Notes: generated by a model not told the origin, from the sequence alone. 37,488 nt of DNA from an uncultured Oscillospiraceae bacterium (GCA_947630785.1 CANRIW010000019.1:1-37488); one strand, 5' to 3'; positions 25,770 to 33,576 are shown, numbered from the stretch's first letter. Numbers and translations are program-made.

Positions 25770-26993
25770 ATGGAGCAACATCCCCAGCTCTCCTGGCCGG
25801 AGCGCGGCCGGCTCTGGCTCCGGCTGGTGATCCGGCTGGTGCTGGCTGTGGCCGCCGTGCTGCTGTTCTTCCTGGTGGGGCTGCCCCTGCTGTCCCTGCT
25901 GTTTCCCTTCGTGCTGGCCCTCATCGTGGCCTGGTGCCTCAACCCGGCGGTGAAATGGCTCCAGCACAAGCTGCCCCTGAAGCGCAAGGCCATCTCCCTG
26001 ATCCTCATCATCCTGGTGTTCGCCGTCATCGGCGGGGTGCTGTTCGGGGTGGGCTGGGTGGCGGTGTCACAGATCACCTCCCTGTTCGACAACCGCCAGT
26101 CCCTGCTGGACAGCCTGATGAACGGTCTGGATACCCTGTGGGCCACCGTGGGCGGCTGGCTGGACGAGGTGGGGAAGATCATCCCCCTGCCGCCGGAGCT
26201 GCTCTCCTCCGGGGAGGGGCTGCTGGAGCTGCTGGGCCGGTGGTTCCAGTCCCTGGACCTCTCCGGCTGGCTCACCCGGCTGATGAACCACGCCCCCGAC
26301 TTGGTCTCCGGCGTGTCCGGCTTCGTAGTGGCCCTCATCGTGTTCGTCATGGCCAGCTATTTCATCACCGGGGAATACCCCCGCTACCGTTCCCAGGTCA
26401 CCGATAAGATGCCCACCGAGGTGCGGGACTTCACCCGCTCCGCCCGGAACATCTGTGTGGCGGCCTTCGGCGGGTATCTGAAAAGCCAGTTCCTCATGTC
26501 CCTGGTGGTGTTCCTGATCCTCACCGTGGGCTTTATGATCATGGGCAACAGCTACGGGCTGCTCATCGCCTTTGGCCTGGCCGTGCTGGACTTCATCCCC
26601 ATCGTGGGCTCCGGCACCGTCATGGTCCCCTGGGCGGTCATCGACCTGATCTTAGGACACTACAGCTCCGCCATCGGCCTGATGGTCATCTGGGGGATCA
26701 TCGCCCTGTTCCGGCAGGTGGCCGGTCCCAAAGTCCTGGGCGACCAGACCGGCCTGTCCCCCATCCTCTCCCTGCTGGGCATCTACGTGGGCATGAAGGC
26801 CGGGGGAGTGCTGGGGATGATCTTCGGCCCCCTGATCCTGCTGGTCATCATCAACCTGGGCAAGCTGGGCATCTTCCGGCCCGCTATGGACGACGTCCGC
26901 CTGGCCGCCGCCGACACCATGGCCATCCTGCGGGCGGGCAGAAAGCCTCCCAAGGAGGACGAAACCGGCCCCGATTCCCCCGCGGAGCCGTAA
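25770..26993 (+). CDS. AI-2E/PerM-family transporter (YtvI-like)
   Basis: 407 aa with about eight hydrophobic segments. An N-terminal pair (about 20-50 and 66-92), a long polar section, then the C-terminal membrane block with GNSYGLLIAFGLAVLDFIPIVGSGTVMVPWAVIDL, the family's most conserved stretch, and PKVLGDQTGLSPILSLLGIYVG. Members include the Bacillus sporulation protein YtvI and sodium/proton antiporters; the export role for AI-2 is not general. The ATG at 25770 is chosen since AAGGAGG (25756-25762) lies 7 nt upstream; the in-frame ATG at 25734 would make parS coding. The tail is cytoplasmic and polar. Confidence 0.9.
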   Translation: MEQHPQLSWPERGRLWLRLVIRLVLAVAAVLLFFLVGLPLLSLLFPFVLALIVAWCLNPAVKWLQHKLPLKRKAISLILIILVFAVIGGVLFGVGWVAVSQITSLFDNRQSLLDSLMNGLDTLWATVGGWLDEVGKIIPLPPELLSSGEGLLELLGRWFQSLDLSGWLTRLMNHAPDLVSGVSGFVVALIVFVMASYFITGEYPRYRSQVTDKMPTEVRDFTRSARNICVAAFGGYLKSQFLMSLVVFLILTVGFMIMGNSYGLLIAFGLAVLDFIPIVGSGTVMVPWAVIDLILGHYSSAIGLMVIWGIIALFRQVAGPKVLGDQTGLSPILSLLGIYVGMKAGGVLGMIFGPLILLVIINLGKLGIFRPAMDDVRLAAADTMAILRAGRKPPKEDETGPDSPAEP

Positions 26994-27006
26994 AAAAGGC
27001 ATCTTA

Positions 27007-27030
27007 TTCCCCCGTTTTCCGGCGGGGGAA
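27007..27030. other. Hairpin after the AI-2E-type gene
   Basis: TTCCCCCG / CGGGGGAA 8-bp stem with an 8-nt loop. Only A residues follow on the plus strand, so it is a weak terminator at best. Confidence 0.4.
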
Positions 27031-27161
27031 AGGGTCCTCTTCACAGAATTTATGGGAATTGTTCAAAATTGTTTTGGAGTTTCGACACACCCCGGACACA
27101 TTTTCGCGGTATCTTAACCTCAGCAGACGGGGATGACCCGCCATGAAAGGAGTTTTTCGTC

Positions 27162-28706
27162 ATGGACGATCAATTCAACACCAACGGTTATTATCCCGAC
27201 GACAATAATGACGGCGGCCGCGCCCCCGCGGACGGCGGCCAGAGCGGCCAGCAGAACGGCCAGGGCTGGTCCGGCGGCTCCGGCTACAACAGCGGCTACC
27301 AGTCCGGCGGGTACGACCGCGACACCGGTTCCTACCACTACAGCTATGTGCCCCAGTCCCAGTACGGGGCCCCCACTCCCCCGCCCTCCTATAGCACTCC
27401 GCCCCAGCCCCCCCAGCAGAAGAAAAAGGGCGGCGTGGGCAGGGTCATCGCGGCGGTGGTGGCCTGCGCCCTCATCGGCACCGGGGCCGGCTTCGGCGGC
27501 GCGGCCATCTACGGCGCTGTGAGCGGCGGGCATGACGCCGCCCCCGGCGCGCCGGTGACCATCTATCAGAACGACACCGACCCCAGGCCGGTGGACGTCA
27601 AAAAGGCCGACGGCCTCACCCCCATGTCCCTGGCGGAGATCAACGCCGCCTACGCCGACTCCTGCGTGTGCATCACTGTGAAGGGCGTCACCACCTCCGG
27701 CCGGTATCAGTATGAGTTCTCCGGCGCCGGCTCCGGCTTCATCCTCAGCGAGGACGGCTACATCGTCACCAACAACCACGTGGTGGAGAACGCCCAGGAG
27801 ATCCAGGTCACCCTGAACAACGGGCAGAGCTATCCCGCCAAGCTCATCGGCGCCGAGGAGCTCAACGACGTGGCGGTGCTGAAGATCGACGGCATCTCCG
27901 GGCTGAAGCCCGTGGTCATCGGCGATTCCGACGACCTGGTGGTGGGCGAGACGGTGTGTACCATCGGCAACGCTCTGGGCACCCTGTCCTTCTCCCTGAC
28001 CTCCGGCACCGTGTCCGCCACCGGCCGCTCCATCACCATGACCGACGGCACCGTGATGAACTATATCCAGACCAACTGCACCATCAACTCCGGCAACTCC
28101 GGCGGCCCCCTGTTCGACAGCTACGGCCGGGTGTGCGGCATCACCTCCGCCAAGTACTCCAACAACGGCGACACCTCTGAGGCCAGCATCGAGGGCATCG
28201 GCTTCGCCATCCCCATCAACGACGTGATCGGCATCATCACCGACTATATCGAGCACGGCTACGTCACCGGCCGGCCCTATATGGGCATCCTCCAGCCCAC
28301 CACCGTGGACGAGCAGTGGATGGAGACCTTTGGCTGGCCCGCCGGCGTGTACGTCAACGACGTGCAGGAGGGCTCCTGCGCCGAGAAGGCCGGCATCCGC
28401 CGGGGGGACATCATCATGAAGATCGACGACACCGAGATCACCGACGCCAACCAGATGGTGTCCGTGAAGAACAGCTACAGGGCCGGCGACACGGTGACCA
28501 TCACCCTCTACCGGGCGGGCGAGACCCTCACCGTCCAGCTCACCTTCGACGAGCAGACCGAGCAGCAGACCACCCAGACCCAGCCTCAGACGCCCTCCGG
28601 CAACCAGGGCGGCGGAAACGGCTTCGGGAACGGCGGCGGCTATGGCTACGGCGATGAGGACGACTTCTACGGCTTCGATCCCTGGGAGTGGTTCTTCGGG
28701 CGCTGA
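27162..28706 (+). CDS. htrA: HtrA/DegP-family membrane-anchored serine protease with PDZ domain
   Basis: 514 aa. The first 90 residues are a cytoplasmic Gly/Tyr/Gln/Asn-rich low-complexity tail; one membrane helix follows (about 93-119). The trypsin-like domain has His206 (TNNHVV), Asp236 (LNDVAVL) and Ser313 (NSGNSGGP), an intact triad. A PDZ domain covers about 365-460 (YMGILQPT..., GIRRGDIIMKIDD). The C-terminal 50 residues are Gln/Thr/Gly-rich and end in an acidic-aromatic tail (DDFYGFDPWEWFFGR). The protein should sit on the outer face and degrade or refold damaged secreted proteins. AAAGGAG lies before the ATG and a strong terminator follows, so it is monocistronic. Confidence 0.96.
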   Translation: MDDQFNTNGYYPDDNNDGGRAPADGGQSGQQNGQGWSGGSGYNSGYQSGGYDRDTGSYHYSYVPQSQYGAPTPPPSYSTPPQPPQQKKKGGVGRVIAAVVACALIGTGAGFGGAAIYGAVSGGHDAAPGAPVTIYQNDTDPRPVDVKKADGLTPMSLAEINAAYADSCVCITVKGVTTSGRYQYEFSGAGSGFILSEDGYIVTNNHVVENAQEIQVTLNNGQSYPAKLIGAEELNDVAVLKIDGISGLKPVVIGDSDDLVVGETVCTIGNALGTLSFSLTSGTVSATGRSITMTDGTVMNYIQTNCTINSGNSGGPLFDSYGRVCGITSAKYSNNGDTSEASIEGIGFAIPINDVIGIITDYIEHGYVTGRPYMGILQPTTVDEQWMETFGWPAGVYVNDVQEGSCAEKAGIRRGDIIMKIDDTEITDANQMVSVKNSYRAGDTVTITLYRAGETLTVQLTFDEQTEQQTTQTQPQTPSGNQGGGNGFGNGGGYGYGDEDDFYGFDPWEWFFGR

Positions 28707-28719
28707 AACCAAACAACGT

Positions 28720-28748
28720 AAAGGGGCGGCCAATGGCCGCCCCTTTTT
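28720..28748 (+). terminator. Terminator of htrA
   Basis: AAAGGGGCGGCC-AAT-GGCCGCCCCTTT, 12-bp stem and 3-nt loop, ending in five T. The minus strand also has a usable T run, so it may serve the small gene facing it, whose stop codon it touches. Confidence 0.93.
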
Positions 28749-28864
28749 CACGCGCTCAGAGCCTCGATCTCGGCCTCCGCCTCCGACCGGGTGTCGGCGG
28801 AAAAGCAGAATTCTCCGTCGAGCCAGACCTCCACGTGGCCTCTCACAAAAACCAGTTCATACAT
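28748..28864 (-). CDS. Small conserved-looking protein (38 aa), unknown function
   Basis: An ATG frame of 38 codons starting MYELVFVRGHVEVWLDGEFC and ending in an acidic helix (SEAEAEIEALSA). The alternating hydrophobic start looks like a beta hairpin followed by a helix, with a similar design to other small clostridial proteins. AGGAAAGGAAG lies about 11 nt upstream, and a TATACT box with an overlapping 14-bp palindrome is further upstream. Codon use matches the chromosome. No function is known. Confidence 0.6.
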   Translation of the reverse strand: MYELVFVRGHVEVWLDGEFCFSADTRSEAEAEIEALSA

Positions 28865-28889
28865 TTGCCGGACACTTCCTTTCCTGTTG

Positions 28890-28905
28890 TACTGACGTCA
28901 GTATA
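28890..28905 (-). promoter_or_regulatory. Palindromic operator candidate over a -10 box
   Basis: TACTGACGTCAGTA (28890-28903) is a perfect 14-bp palindrome. On the minus strand TATACT (28905-28900) overlaps it and would drive the 38-aa gene; no clear -35 is visible. Confidence 0.45.
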
Positions 28906-28949
28906 CAGAATTGGAAGTCCCATAAACCGGCACTAATTTGAATGTTTTT

Positions 28950-29726
28950 TCAGGCGATGTCCGCCCGCTGGACGGCCACGCATTTCCCGCTGTCCGTGTC
29001 GATGTCGAACAGCACGCAGTCCATGCGGCAGGGCCCGTCGGCGGCGGTGAACCGCTGGGGCAGACCGCCCAGAAAGCGATTGATGGCCTGCTCGGGCCGG
29101 ATGCCGATGACCGAGTCCACCGGCCCGGTCATCCCCAGGTCGGTGACGAACCCCAGGCCCTTGGGGAGTACCCGGCAGTCCGCCGTGGGCACATGGGTGT
29201 GGGTGCCCCACAGGGCCTGGACCCGGCCGTCCAGATACCAGGCCATGGCCGCCTTCTCGCTGGTGGCCTCGGCGTGGAGGTCCACCAGGGTCACGTCGGC
29301 CTCCCCCTCTTTCAGGATGGCGTCCATTTTGGTGAAGGGGTTGTCGAAGTTGGCGTCCATCTCCGCCCGGCCGATCAGATCCACCACCCGGACGCGGAGG
29401 CCCCGGGGCCCGTCGAAGACGCCGTACCCCCGGCCGGGGACCCGGCTGGTGTAGTTGGCGGGGCGGATGAGCCAGGGGCAGCCTTCCATATAGTCCACGA
29501 TGGTCTGCTTGTCCCAGGTGTGGTTGCCCATGGTGATCACATCGGCCCCGGCGGAGAAGATGGCCTCCGCCTGGCGAGGCAGCAGGCCGTTGCAGGCGGC
29601 GTTCTCCCCGTTGACCACGGTGAAGTGGACCCCGTGGAGCTTCCGCAGGGCGGGCAGATGCTTTGTGAGAAAGTCCACGCCGCAGTCGCCCACCACGTCG
29701 CCCACGGCCAGCACGCGCAATATCAT
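28950..29726 (-). CDS. ymdB: YmdB/TIGR00282-family metallophosphoesterase
   Basis: 258 aa. The Bacillus YmdB is a cyclic-nucleotide phosphodiesterase that affects biofilm and motility decisions. Metal-binding motifs are in family order: VGDVVGDCG (D10), VNGENAA (E41/N42), TMGNHTWD (N68/H69), LVDLHAEATSEK and GTHTHVPTAD. The start at 29726 has GGAGGGGG at normal distance; a longer form begins six codons earlier inside that site. The gene often follows RNase Y, which is not present here. It lies 54 bp downstream of the DEAD-box helicase gene, probably in the same transcript. Confidence 0.93.
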   Translation of the reverse strand: MILRVLAVGDVVGDCGVDFLTKHLPALRKLHGVHFTVVNGENAACNGLLPRQAEAIFSAGADVITMGNHTWDKQTIVDYMEGCPWLIRPANYTSRVPGRGYGVFDGPRGLRVRVVDLIGRAEMDANFDNPFTKMDAILKEGEADVTLVDLHAEATSEKAAMAWYLDGRVQALWGTHTHVPTADCRVLPKGLGFVTDLGMTGPVDSVIGIRPEQAINRFLGGLPQRFTAADGPCRMDCVLFDIDTDSGKCVAVQRADIA

Positions 29727-29780
29727 AGATCCCCCTCCAAACACGGGGAGGGAGCGGTCTCCCTCTCCCTCCGATGATGG

Positions 29781-30965
29781 TTATTGATCCTGCTCCACCA
29801 GGGTCAGCACCCCGTCCTCGTCGTATTTCAGAAGCTGGATGTCCGCCCGGGTGTTCCGGGCGATGTCCCGCATCTTCACGTATTCGCCGGGGGTGGCCAT
29901 CAGCGTGTATGCCACGCCGTGCTTTTTGGCCCGGCCGGTCCGGCCGATTCGGTGGATGTAATACTCCTGCTCGTCGGGCACGTCGTAGTTGAACACCGCG
30001 TCCACGTCGTCGATGTCCAAGCCCCGGGCGGCCACGTCGGTGGCCACCAGCACCCGGAGTTTCCCCGCCTTGAACTTCTCCAGGGTCCGCTCCCTGACCC
30101 GCTGCTGGATGTCCCCGTGGATGGCCTCGCAGGAGATCCCCCGCATTTTCAGCAGGCCGGCCAGCCGGTCGGTCATGTTTTTCGTGTTGCAGAAGGCGAT
30201 AGCCCGCTCGTACTGGCCGCCCTCCAAAAGAGCTACCATGGTGTCCAGCTTCTGCTCCCGGCCCAGCAGTTCGATCTGATACTGCTGGATATCGGGGCGG
30301 TTCTCCTCGATGGGCCGCACGGTGATCTCCGCCGGGTCCCGCTGGTACACCCAGGAGATGTCCATCACCTCACGGCTGATGGTGGCGGAGAACAGCCCCA
30401 GATTGCGGCGGTGGGGCATCTTGTCCAAGATGCGGGTCACGTCCTGGATGAAGCCCATGTCCAGCATCCGGTCGGCCTCGTCCAGCACCACGGTCTGCAC
30501 CTTGTCGATGCGCACCGTGCGGCGCTTCATGTGGTCCATGAGCCGGCCTGGCGTGGCCACCACCAGCTGGGGTTTGGCCTTGAGCTGGGCGAACTGCTTC
30601 TCAATGGGTTGGCCGCCGTAGAGACAGGCGGTGCGGACTCCCTCCCGGAAGGCGCAGAGGTCGTTCAGCTCGTCCCGGATCTGGATGGCCAGCTCCCGGG
30701 TGGGGGCCAGGATCAGGCCCTGGACGTCCTCATTCGCCGGGTCGATGTGCTCCACCATGGGGATGCCGAAGGCAAAGGTCTTGCCGGTGCCGGTGGGCGC
30801 CTTGGCCACCACGTCCTTCCAGTCCATGAAGAAGGGGATGGCGCCCCCCTGGATGGGGGTGGCCTGGGTGAAGCCCTTTTTGTCCAGGGCTTTCATGGTG
30901 GCCTCGGACAGGCCCATGTCCTTGTAATAGTATATCTCCTGTACCTGTTCGCCGTTGATCTCCAT
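29781..30965 (-). CDS. DEAD-box ATP-dependent RNA helicase
   Basis: 394 aa, essentially only the helicase core. Q-motif (GFTQATPIQ, about 31-39), motif I APTGTGKT (56-63), Ia PTRELA (about 88-93), II DEAD (162-165), III SAT, IV/V ATDVAARGLDID and VI HRIGRTGR are all intact. It lacks the basic C-terminal extension or DbpA RNA-binding domain of many homologues. Such enzymes unwind RNA in ribosome assembly or cold adaptation. The ATG at 30965 is chosen because GAGAGG lies upstream; the longer frame runs into the promoter. Confidence 0.95.
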   Translation of the reverse strand: MEINGEQVQEIYYYKDMGLSEATMKALDKKGFTQATPIQGGAIPFFMDWKDVVAKAPTGTGKTFAFGIPMVEHIDPANEDVQGLILAPTRELAIQIRDELNDLCAFREGVRTACLYGGQPIEKQFAQLKAKPQLVVATPGRLMDHMKRRTVRIDKVQTVVLDEADRMLDMGFIQDVTRILDKMPHRRNLGLFSATISREVMDISWVYQRDPAEITVRPIEENRPDIQQYQIELLGREQKLDTMVALLEGGQYERAIAFCNTKNMTDRLAGLLKMRGISCEAIHGDIQQRVRERTLEKFKAGKLRVLVATDVAARGLDIDDVDAVFNYDVPDEQEYYIHRIGRTGRAKKHGVAYTLMATPGEYVKMRDIARNTRADIQLLKYDEDGVLTLVEQDQ

Positions 30966-31003
30966 GTCTATGGTTCCTCTCTTGTCGTAAATCAATTCAT
31001 GAT

Positions 31004-31032
31004 AGTATACCATAGCGCGGGCCGGAAAGCAA
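31004..31032 (-). promoter_or_regulatory. Promoter of the DEAD-box helicase gene
   Basis: On the minus strand TTGCTT (31032-31027), a 17-bp spacer and TATACT (31009-31004), with TGG in the extended -10 position. Leader length is about 32 nt. Confidence 0.72.
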
Positions 31033-31152
31033 TCGGAATATTTCACTGTGCTTCTGCCCCAAGGGCCGCCCCGGCAGGACCTTTACTTTTTCCCCCAGGT
31101 GTATTATAATGACTTGTCAAATGAAACAGTTGTAAACATTTTGTGACCACCG

Positions 31153-31181
31153 TTGACATCCAATATTATATGTTGTATAGT
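31153..31181 (+). promoter_or_regulatory. Promoter of the glycosyltransferase gene
   Basis: TTGACA (31153-31158), a 17-bp spacer and TATAGT (31176-31181). A second TATAAT at 31105-31110 with TTTACT 17 bp before it could be an upstream promoter. Confidence 0.82.
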
Positions 31182-31204
31182 ATTACTCAGAAAGAGGCGA
31201 GCGC

Positions 31205-32173
31205 ATGACGCCAAGACCCAACACCCTGTATATCGTAGTACCCTGCTACAATGAGGAGGCTGTCCTGCCCGAAACCGCCAAACGTCTCCGCGCCAAGCTC
31301 CGCGCCCTCATCAAAGCGGGGACGATCGGCCCCAAGAGCCGGGTGCTCTTCGTGAACGACGGCTCAAAGGACGCCACCTGGGAGATCATCGCCAAGCTGC
31401 ACCAGGTGGACCCCATCTTCTGCGGGGCGGACCTATCCCGCAACCGGGGCCACCAGAACGCCCTGCTGGCGGGACTGATGACCGCCAGGGACCGGGCGGA
31501 TCTGGTCATCTCCATGGACGCCGACCTTCAGGACGACATCGACGCGGTGGACGCCATGGTGGCGAAATACATGGCCGGGGCCGACGTGGTCTACGGAGTG
31601 CGCTCCTCCCGGAAAAAGGACACCTTTTTCAAGCGGTTTACCGCCGAGAGCTTCTACCGGCTGATGAATGTGCTGGGGGCGGAGACAGTGTTCAACCACG
31701 CCGATTACCGGCTCATGTCCAAACGGGCCCTGGAGGGCCTGGCCGAGTTCAAGGAGGTCAACCTGTTCCTCCGGGGCATCGTGCCCTTGGTAGGGTTCAA
31801 ATCCGACACGGTGGAGTATGAGCGGGGGGAGCGCTTTGCCGGGGAGAGCAAATATCCCCTGAAAAAGATGCTGTCTTTCGCCCTGGAGGGGGTCACCTCC
31901 CTGTCGGTGAGGCCAATCCGCATGATCACCGCCCTGGGTTTCCTGGTGTTCCTGATCTCCCTGGGGATGATCGTCTACAACATCGTCCGCTGGGCCACCG
32001 GCAACACGGTAGCGGGCTGGGCCTCCCTGTCCTGTTCGGTGTGGCTGATCGGCGGTCTGATCCTCCTCTCCCTGGGGGTCGTGGGGGAGTATATCGGCAA
32101 GATCTATCTGGAGACCAAGGACCGGCCCCGGTTCCTCATCCGGGAGTTGCTGACGGACGACAGTGAAACCTGA
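31205..32173 (+). CDS. GtrB/DPM1-like family 2 glycosyltransferase with two membrane helices
   Basis: 322 aa. The GT-A domain (about 1-220) has VVPCYNEE, FVNDGSKD, the DADLQDD metal site (DxD-type), and the acceptor block ERFAGESKYPLKKML, typical of polyprenyl-phosphate sugar transferases. Two membrane helices follow (about 236-256 and 268-292). Such enzymes load glucose or a similar sugar on undecaprenyl phosphate for transfer to teichoic acid, glycan or protein. No flippase or partner transferase is adjacent, so the product is uncertain. AAAGAGG lies before the ATG. Confidence 0.92.
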   Translation: MTPRPNTLYIVVPCYNEEAVLPETAKRLRAKLRALIKAGTIGPKSRVLFVNDGSKDATWEIIAKLHQVDPIFCGADLSRNRGHQNALLAGLMTARDRADLVISMDADLQDDIDAVDAMVAKYMAGADVVYGVRSSRKKDTFFKRFTAESFYRLMNVLGAETVFNHADYRLMSKRALEGLAEFKEVNLFLRGIVPLVGFKSDTVEYERGERFAGESKYPLKKMLSFALEGVTSLSVRPIRMITALGFLVFLISLGMIVYNIVRWATGNTVAGWASLSCSVWLIGGLILLSLGVVGEYIGKIYLETKDRPRFLIRELLTDDSET

Positions 32174-32215
32174 GCCTCTCCCCTTCCCGGACAGCCTATT
32201 TTTTGCGGAAATTAC

Positions 32216-32244
32216 TTGCTTTTTTCCCAAAAAACGCATACAAT
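32216..32244 (+). promoter_or_regulatory. Promoter of the 172-aa repeat protein gene
   Basis: TTGCTT (32216-32221), a 17-bp spacer and TACAAT (32239-32244), leaving a leader of about 60 nt. Confidence 0.7.
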
Positions 32245-32309
32245 AACAGTTGTGTAACCAACGGGCGGCCGCGCCCCAAAAATATACCAACACAAGGAGG
32301 ATCATCACT

Positions 32310-32828
32310 ATGTCTATCGATTTTGAGAGCTTGAAGGACAGCGCTGTCGTCGCGGCGCAGAACGGGGCCACCAAGGTCAAAGAGCTGGTGGGCACCGGGG
32401 TGGCCAAGGCCAAGGAACTGGCCGGCACCGGAGCCGCCAAGGCCAAGGAACTCACCGAGATCAGCAAGCTGAAGGTCCAGAACTCCGTGGAGCAGGACGC
32501 CATCCGCAAAGCCTATGCCGAGCTGGGCAAGCAGTATTATGCCGCTCACAGCGCCGATTCCGATCCCGCCCTCGCCGGTCTCTGCCAGAAGATCACCGAC
32601 TCCATGGGCAAGATCTCCTATAACAACGAGCGCATCGCCGACATCAAGGCCGCCGGCGGCCCCGATCTGGAAGACTTCGCCGACGAGGCTAAGGAAAAGG
32701 TGGGCGACGCCGTGGAGACCGCAGAGGCCGTGGTAGAGGAAAAAGTGGAAGAGATGAAGGAAGCTCTCCACAACATCCCCGAGGATCCCTTCGCCAACAT
32801 CGGTGAGGACGACAAGAAGGATGAATAA
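32310..32828 (+). CDS. Acidic helical protein with 11-residue repeats, unknown function
   Basis: 172 aa, family not recognised. The N-terminus has three tandem 11-residue units of the form KxKEL.GTG.A (about 22-54), then a mixed helical section with NSVEQDAIRKAYAELGKQYYAAH, and an acidic Glu/Lys helix (VEEKVEEMKEAL) near the end. Such 11-mer amphipathic repeats recall LEA-type or apolipoprotein-like helices. No signal peptide or membrane segment is seen, so it is cytoplasmic. AAGGAGG is 8 nt upstream of the ATG. It has its own promoter. Confidence 0.85.
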   Translation: MSIDFESLKDSAVVAAQNGATKVKELVGTGVAKAKELAGTGAAKAKELTEISKLKVQNSVEQDAIRKAYAELGKQYYAAHSADSDPALAGLCQKITDSMGKISYNNERIADIKAAGGPDLEDFADEAKEKVGDAVETAEAVVEEKVEEMKEALHNIPEDPFANIGEDDKKDE

Positions 32829-32866
32829 GTCCCCGTCACGCGCGGCAAAGGGTATGTCCGGCAGAC

Positions 32867-33085
32867 TTGAAGTCCGCTTATGAGGCGATCAAAAATGCGG
32901 ACAAGGACGCGAAGCTGGACGATACGCTGGCGACGCTGAAGAAATTCGCGGACACCCTGGCCGCCCACGAGAATATCCTGCCCGACAACCCGAAGGGTTC
33001 GGTGGAGAAATACGCCAAGGTGGCAAGCGACCTGGAGGAGAAGACCAAGGACTTCGAGAAGCTGACCGGGACCAACAAGTCATAA
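32867..33085 (+). CDS. Small helical protein (72 aa) or gene remnant
   Basis: An open frame from a TTG codon, KSAYEAIKNADKDAKLDDTLAT..., rich in Lys/Asp/Ala and mostly helical. Codon use is chromosome-like and it follows the repeat protein by 38 bp. No ATG or GTG start exists in the frame and the nearest purine-rich stretch (AAAGGG) is 14 nt from the TTG, so either initiation is weak or the N-terminus has been lost. No family recognised. Confidence 0.45.
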   Translation: MKSAYEAIKNADKDAKLDDTLATLKKFADTLAAHENILPDNPKGSVEKYAKVASDLEEKTKDFEKLTGTNKS

Positions 33086-33133
33086 AAGATCGCCACTGAC
33101 ACAGCTGGCAACAATCCCGTAATTTTGCAATCA

Positions 33134-33175
33134 AAGGGAGCCCCCTGAAATCTCACGATTTCAGGGGGCTCCCTT
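33134..33175 (+). terminator. Very strong hairpin, likely terminator
   Basis: A perfect 19-bp stem: left arm 33134-33152, TCAC loop, right arm 33157-33175. The arm ends AA/TT, so the T run is short. It could stop the transcript of the repeat protein, or be a mobile-element end. Confidence 0.6.
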
Positions 33176-33238
33176 GCGGTATGTCATAAGCGCAAAAAAC
33201 GCCGGAGCGAGCGATGAGCTGGTGGACAAAAATGTGAA

Positions 33239-33265
33239 GTATACGAACACCGGGTGTTCGTATAC
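33239..33265. repeat. Perfect 27-bp inverted repeat
   Basis: Arms GTATACGAACACC and GGTGTTCGTATAC around a single G. It lies 8 bp from the tRNA fragment, on the side of the conserved chromosome, and could be a recombinase or regulator binding site. Confidence 0.8.
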
Positions 33266-33273
33266 CTCATGGA

Positions 33274-33324
33274 TGGTGGACCTGAAGAGACTCGAACTCT
33301 CGACCTCTCGGATGCGAAGCCGAG
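33274..33324 (-). other. 3' half of a tRNA gene (Ala-like), putative attachment site
   Basis: On the minus strand, in order: anticodon stem CTCGG / CCGAG, loop with CGC, 5-nt variable region AGGTC, a full T arm (GAGAG TTCGAGT CTCTT), acceptor 3' strand CAGGTCC, A73 and CCA. T at position 70 and A73 suit tRNA-Ala. The anticodon loop carries one extra base, and the D arm and acceptor 5' strand are absent. Such duplicated 3' ends mark integration at tRNA genes. Confidence 0.75.
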
Positions 33325-33432
33325 AAGAAAACTTTTTTGAGGCATTTTTGATTGTTTTTAGCCGTTTCTATTTTGATGTTGTTATTGTATGACACGCTTT
33401 GGCCACAATAAATCCATGTGTTCCAGTGTTGA

Positions 33433-33576
33433 ATGTGGTGGGAATTGTGGTCAAATACAGTCTCTGTCACCAAAACGCAGCCAACCTCGACAAAGAAAGC
33501 CATGCTGTCCTGTAACGACGGCTTCCGGCCGGTCAGTTTCCTGGTGGAAGCGTTGGATGAAGAGGCAGAGAGGTAA
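33433..33576 (+). pseudogene. Short frame of 47 codons, possible gene remnant
   Basis: Begins MWWELWSNTVSVTK and ends with FRPVSFLVEALDEEAER, a protein-like C-terminus. No ribosome site precedes the ATG and an in-frame stop lies just upstream, so it looks like the tail of a lost gene within the putative element. No family is recognised. Confidence 0.3.

Noticed and set aside
33274-33324. A functional tRNA gene
   Set aside because: The D arm and the acceptor 5' strand are missing and the anticodon loop has an extra base, so it cannot fold into a full tRNA.
33174-33392. Plus-strand 72-codon frame crossing the tRNA fragment
   Set aside because: Its LKRLELSTSRMRSR segment is the usual artefact of translating a tRNA gene backwards; the rest is intergenic.
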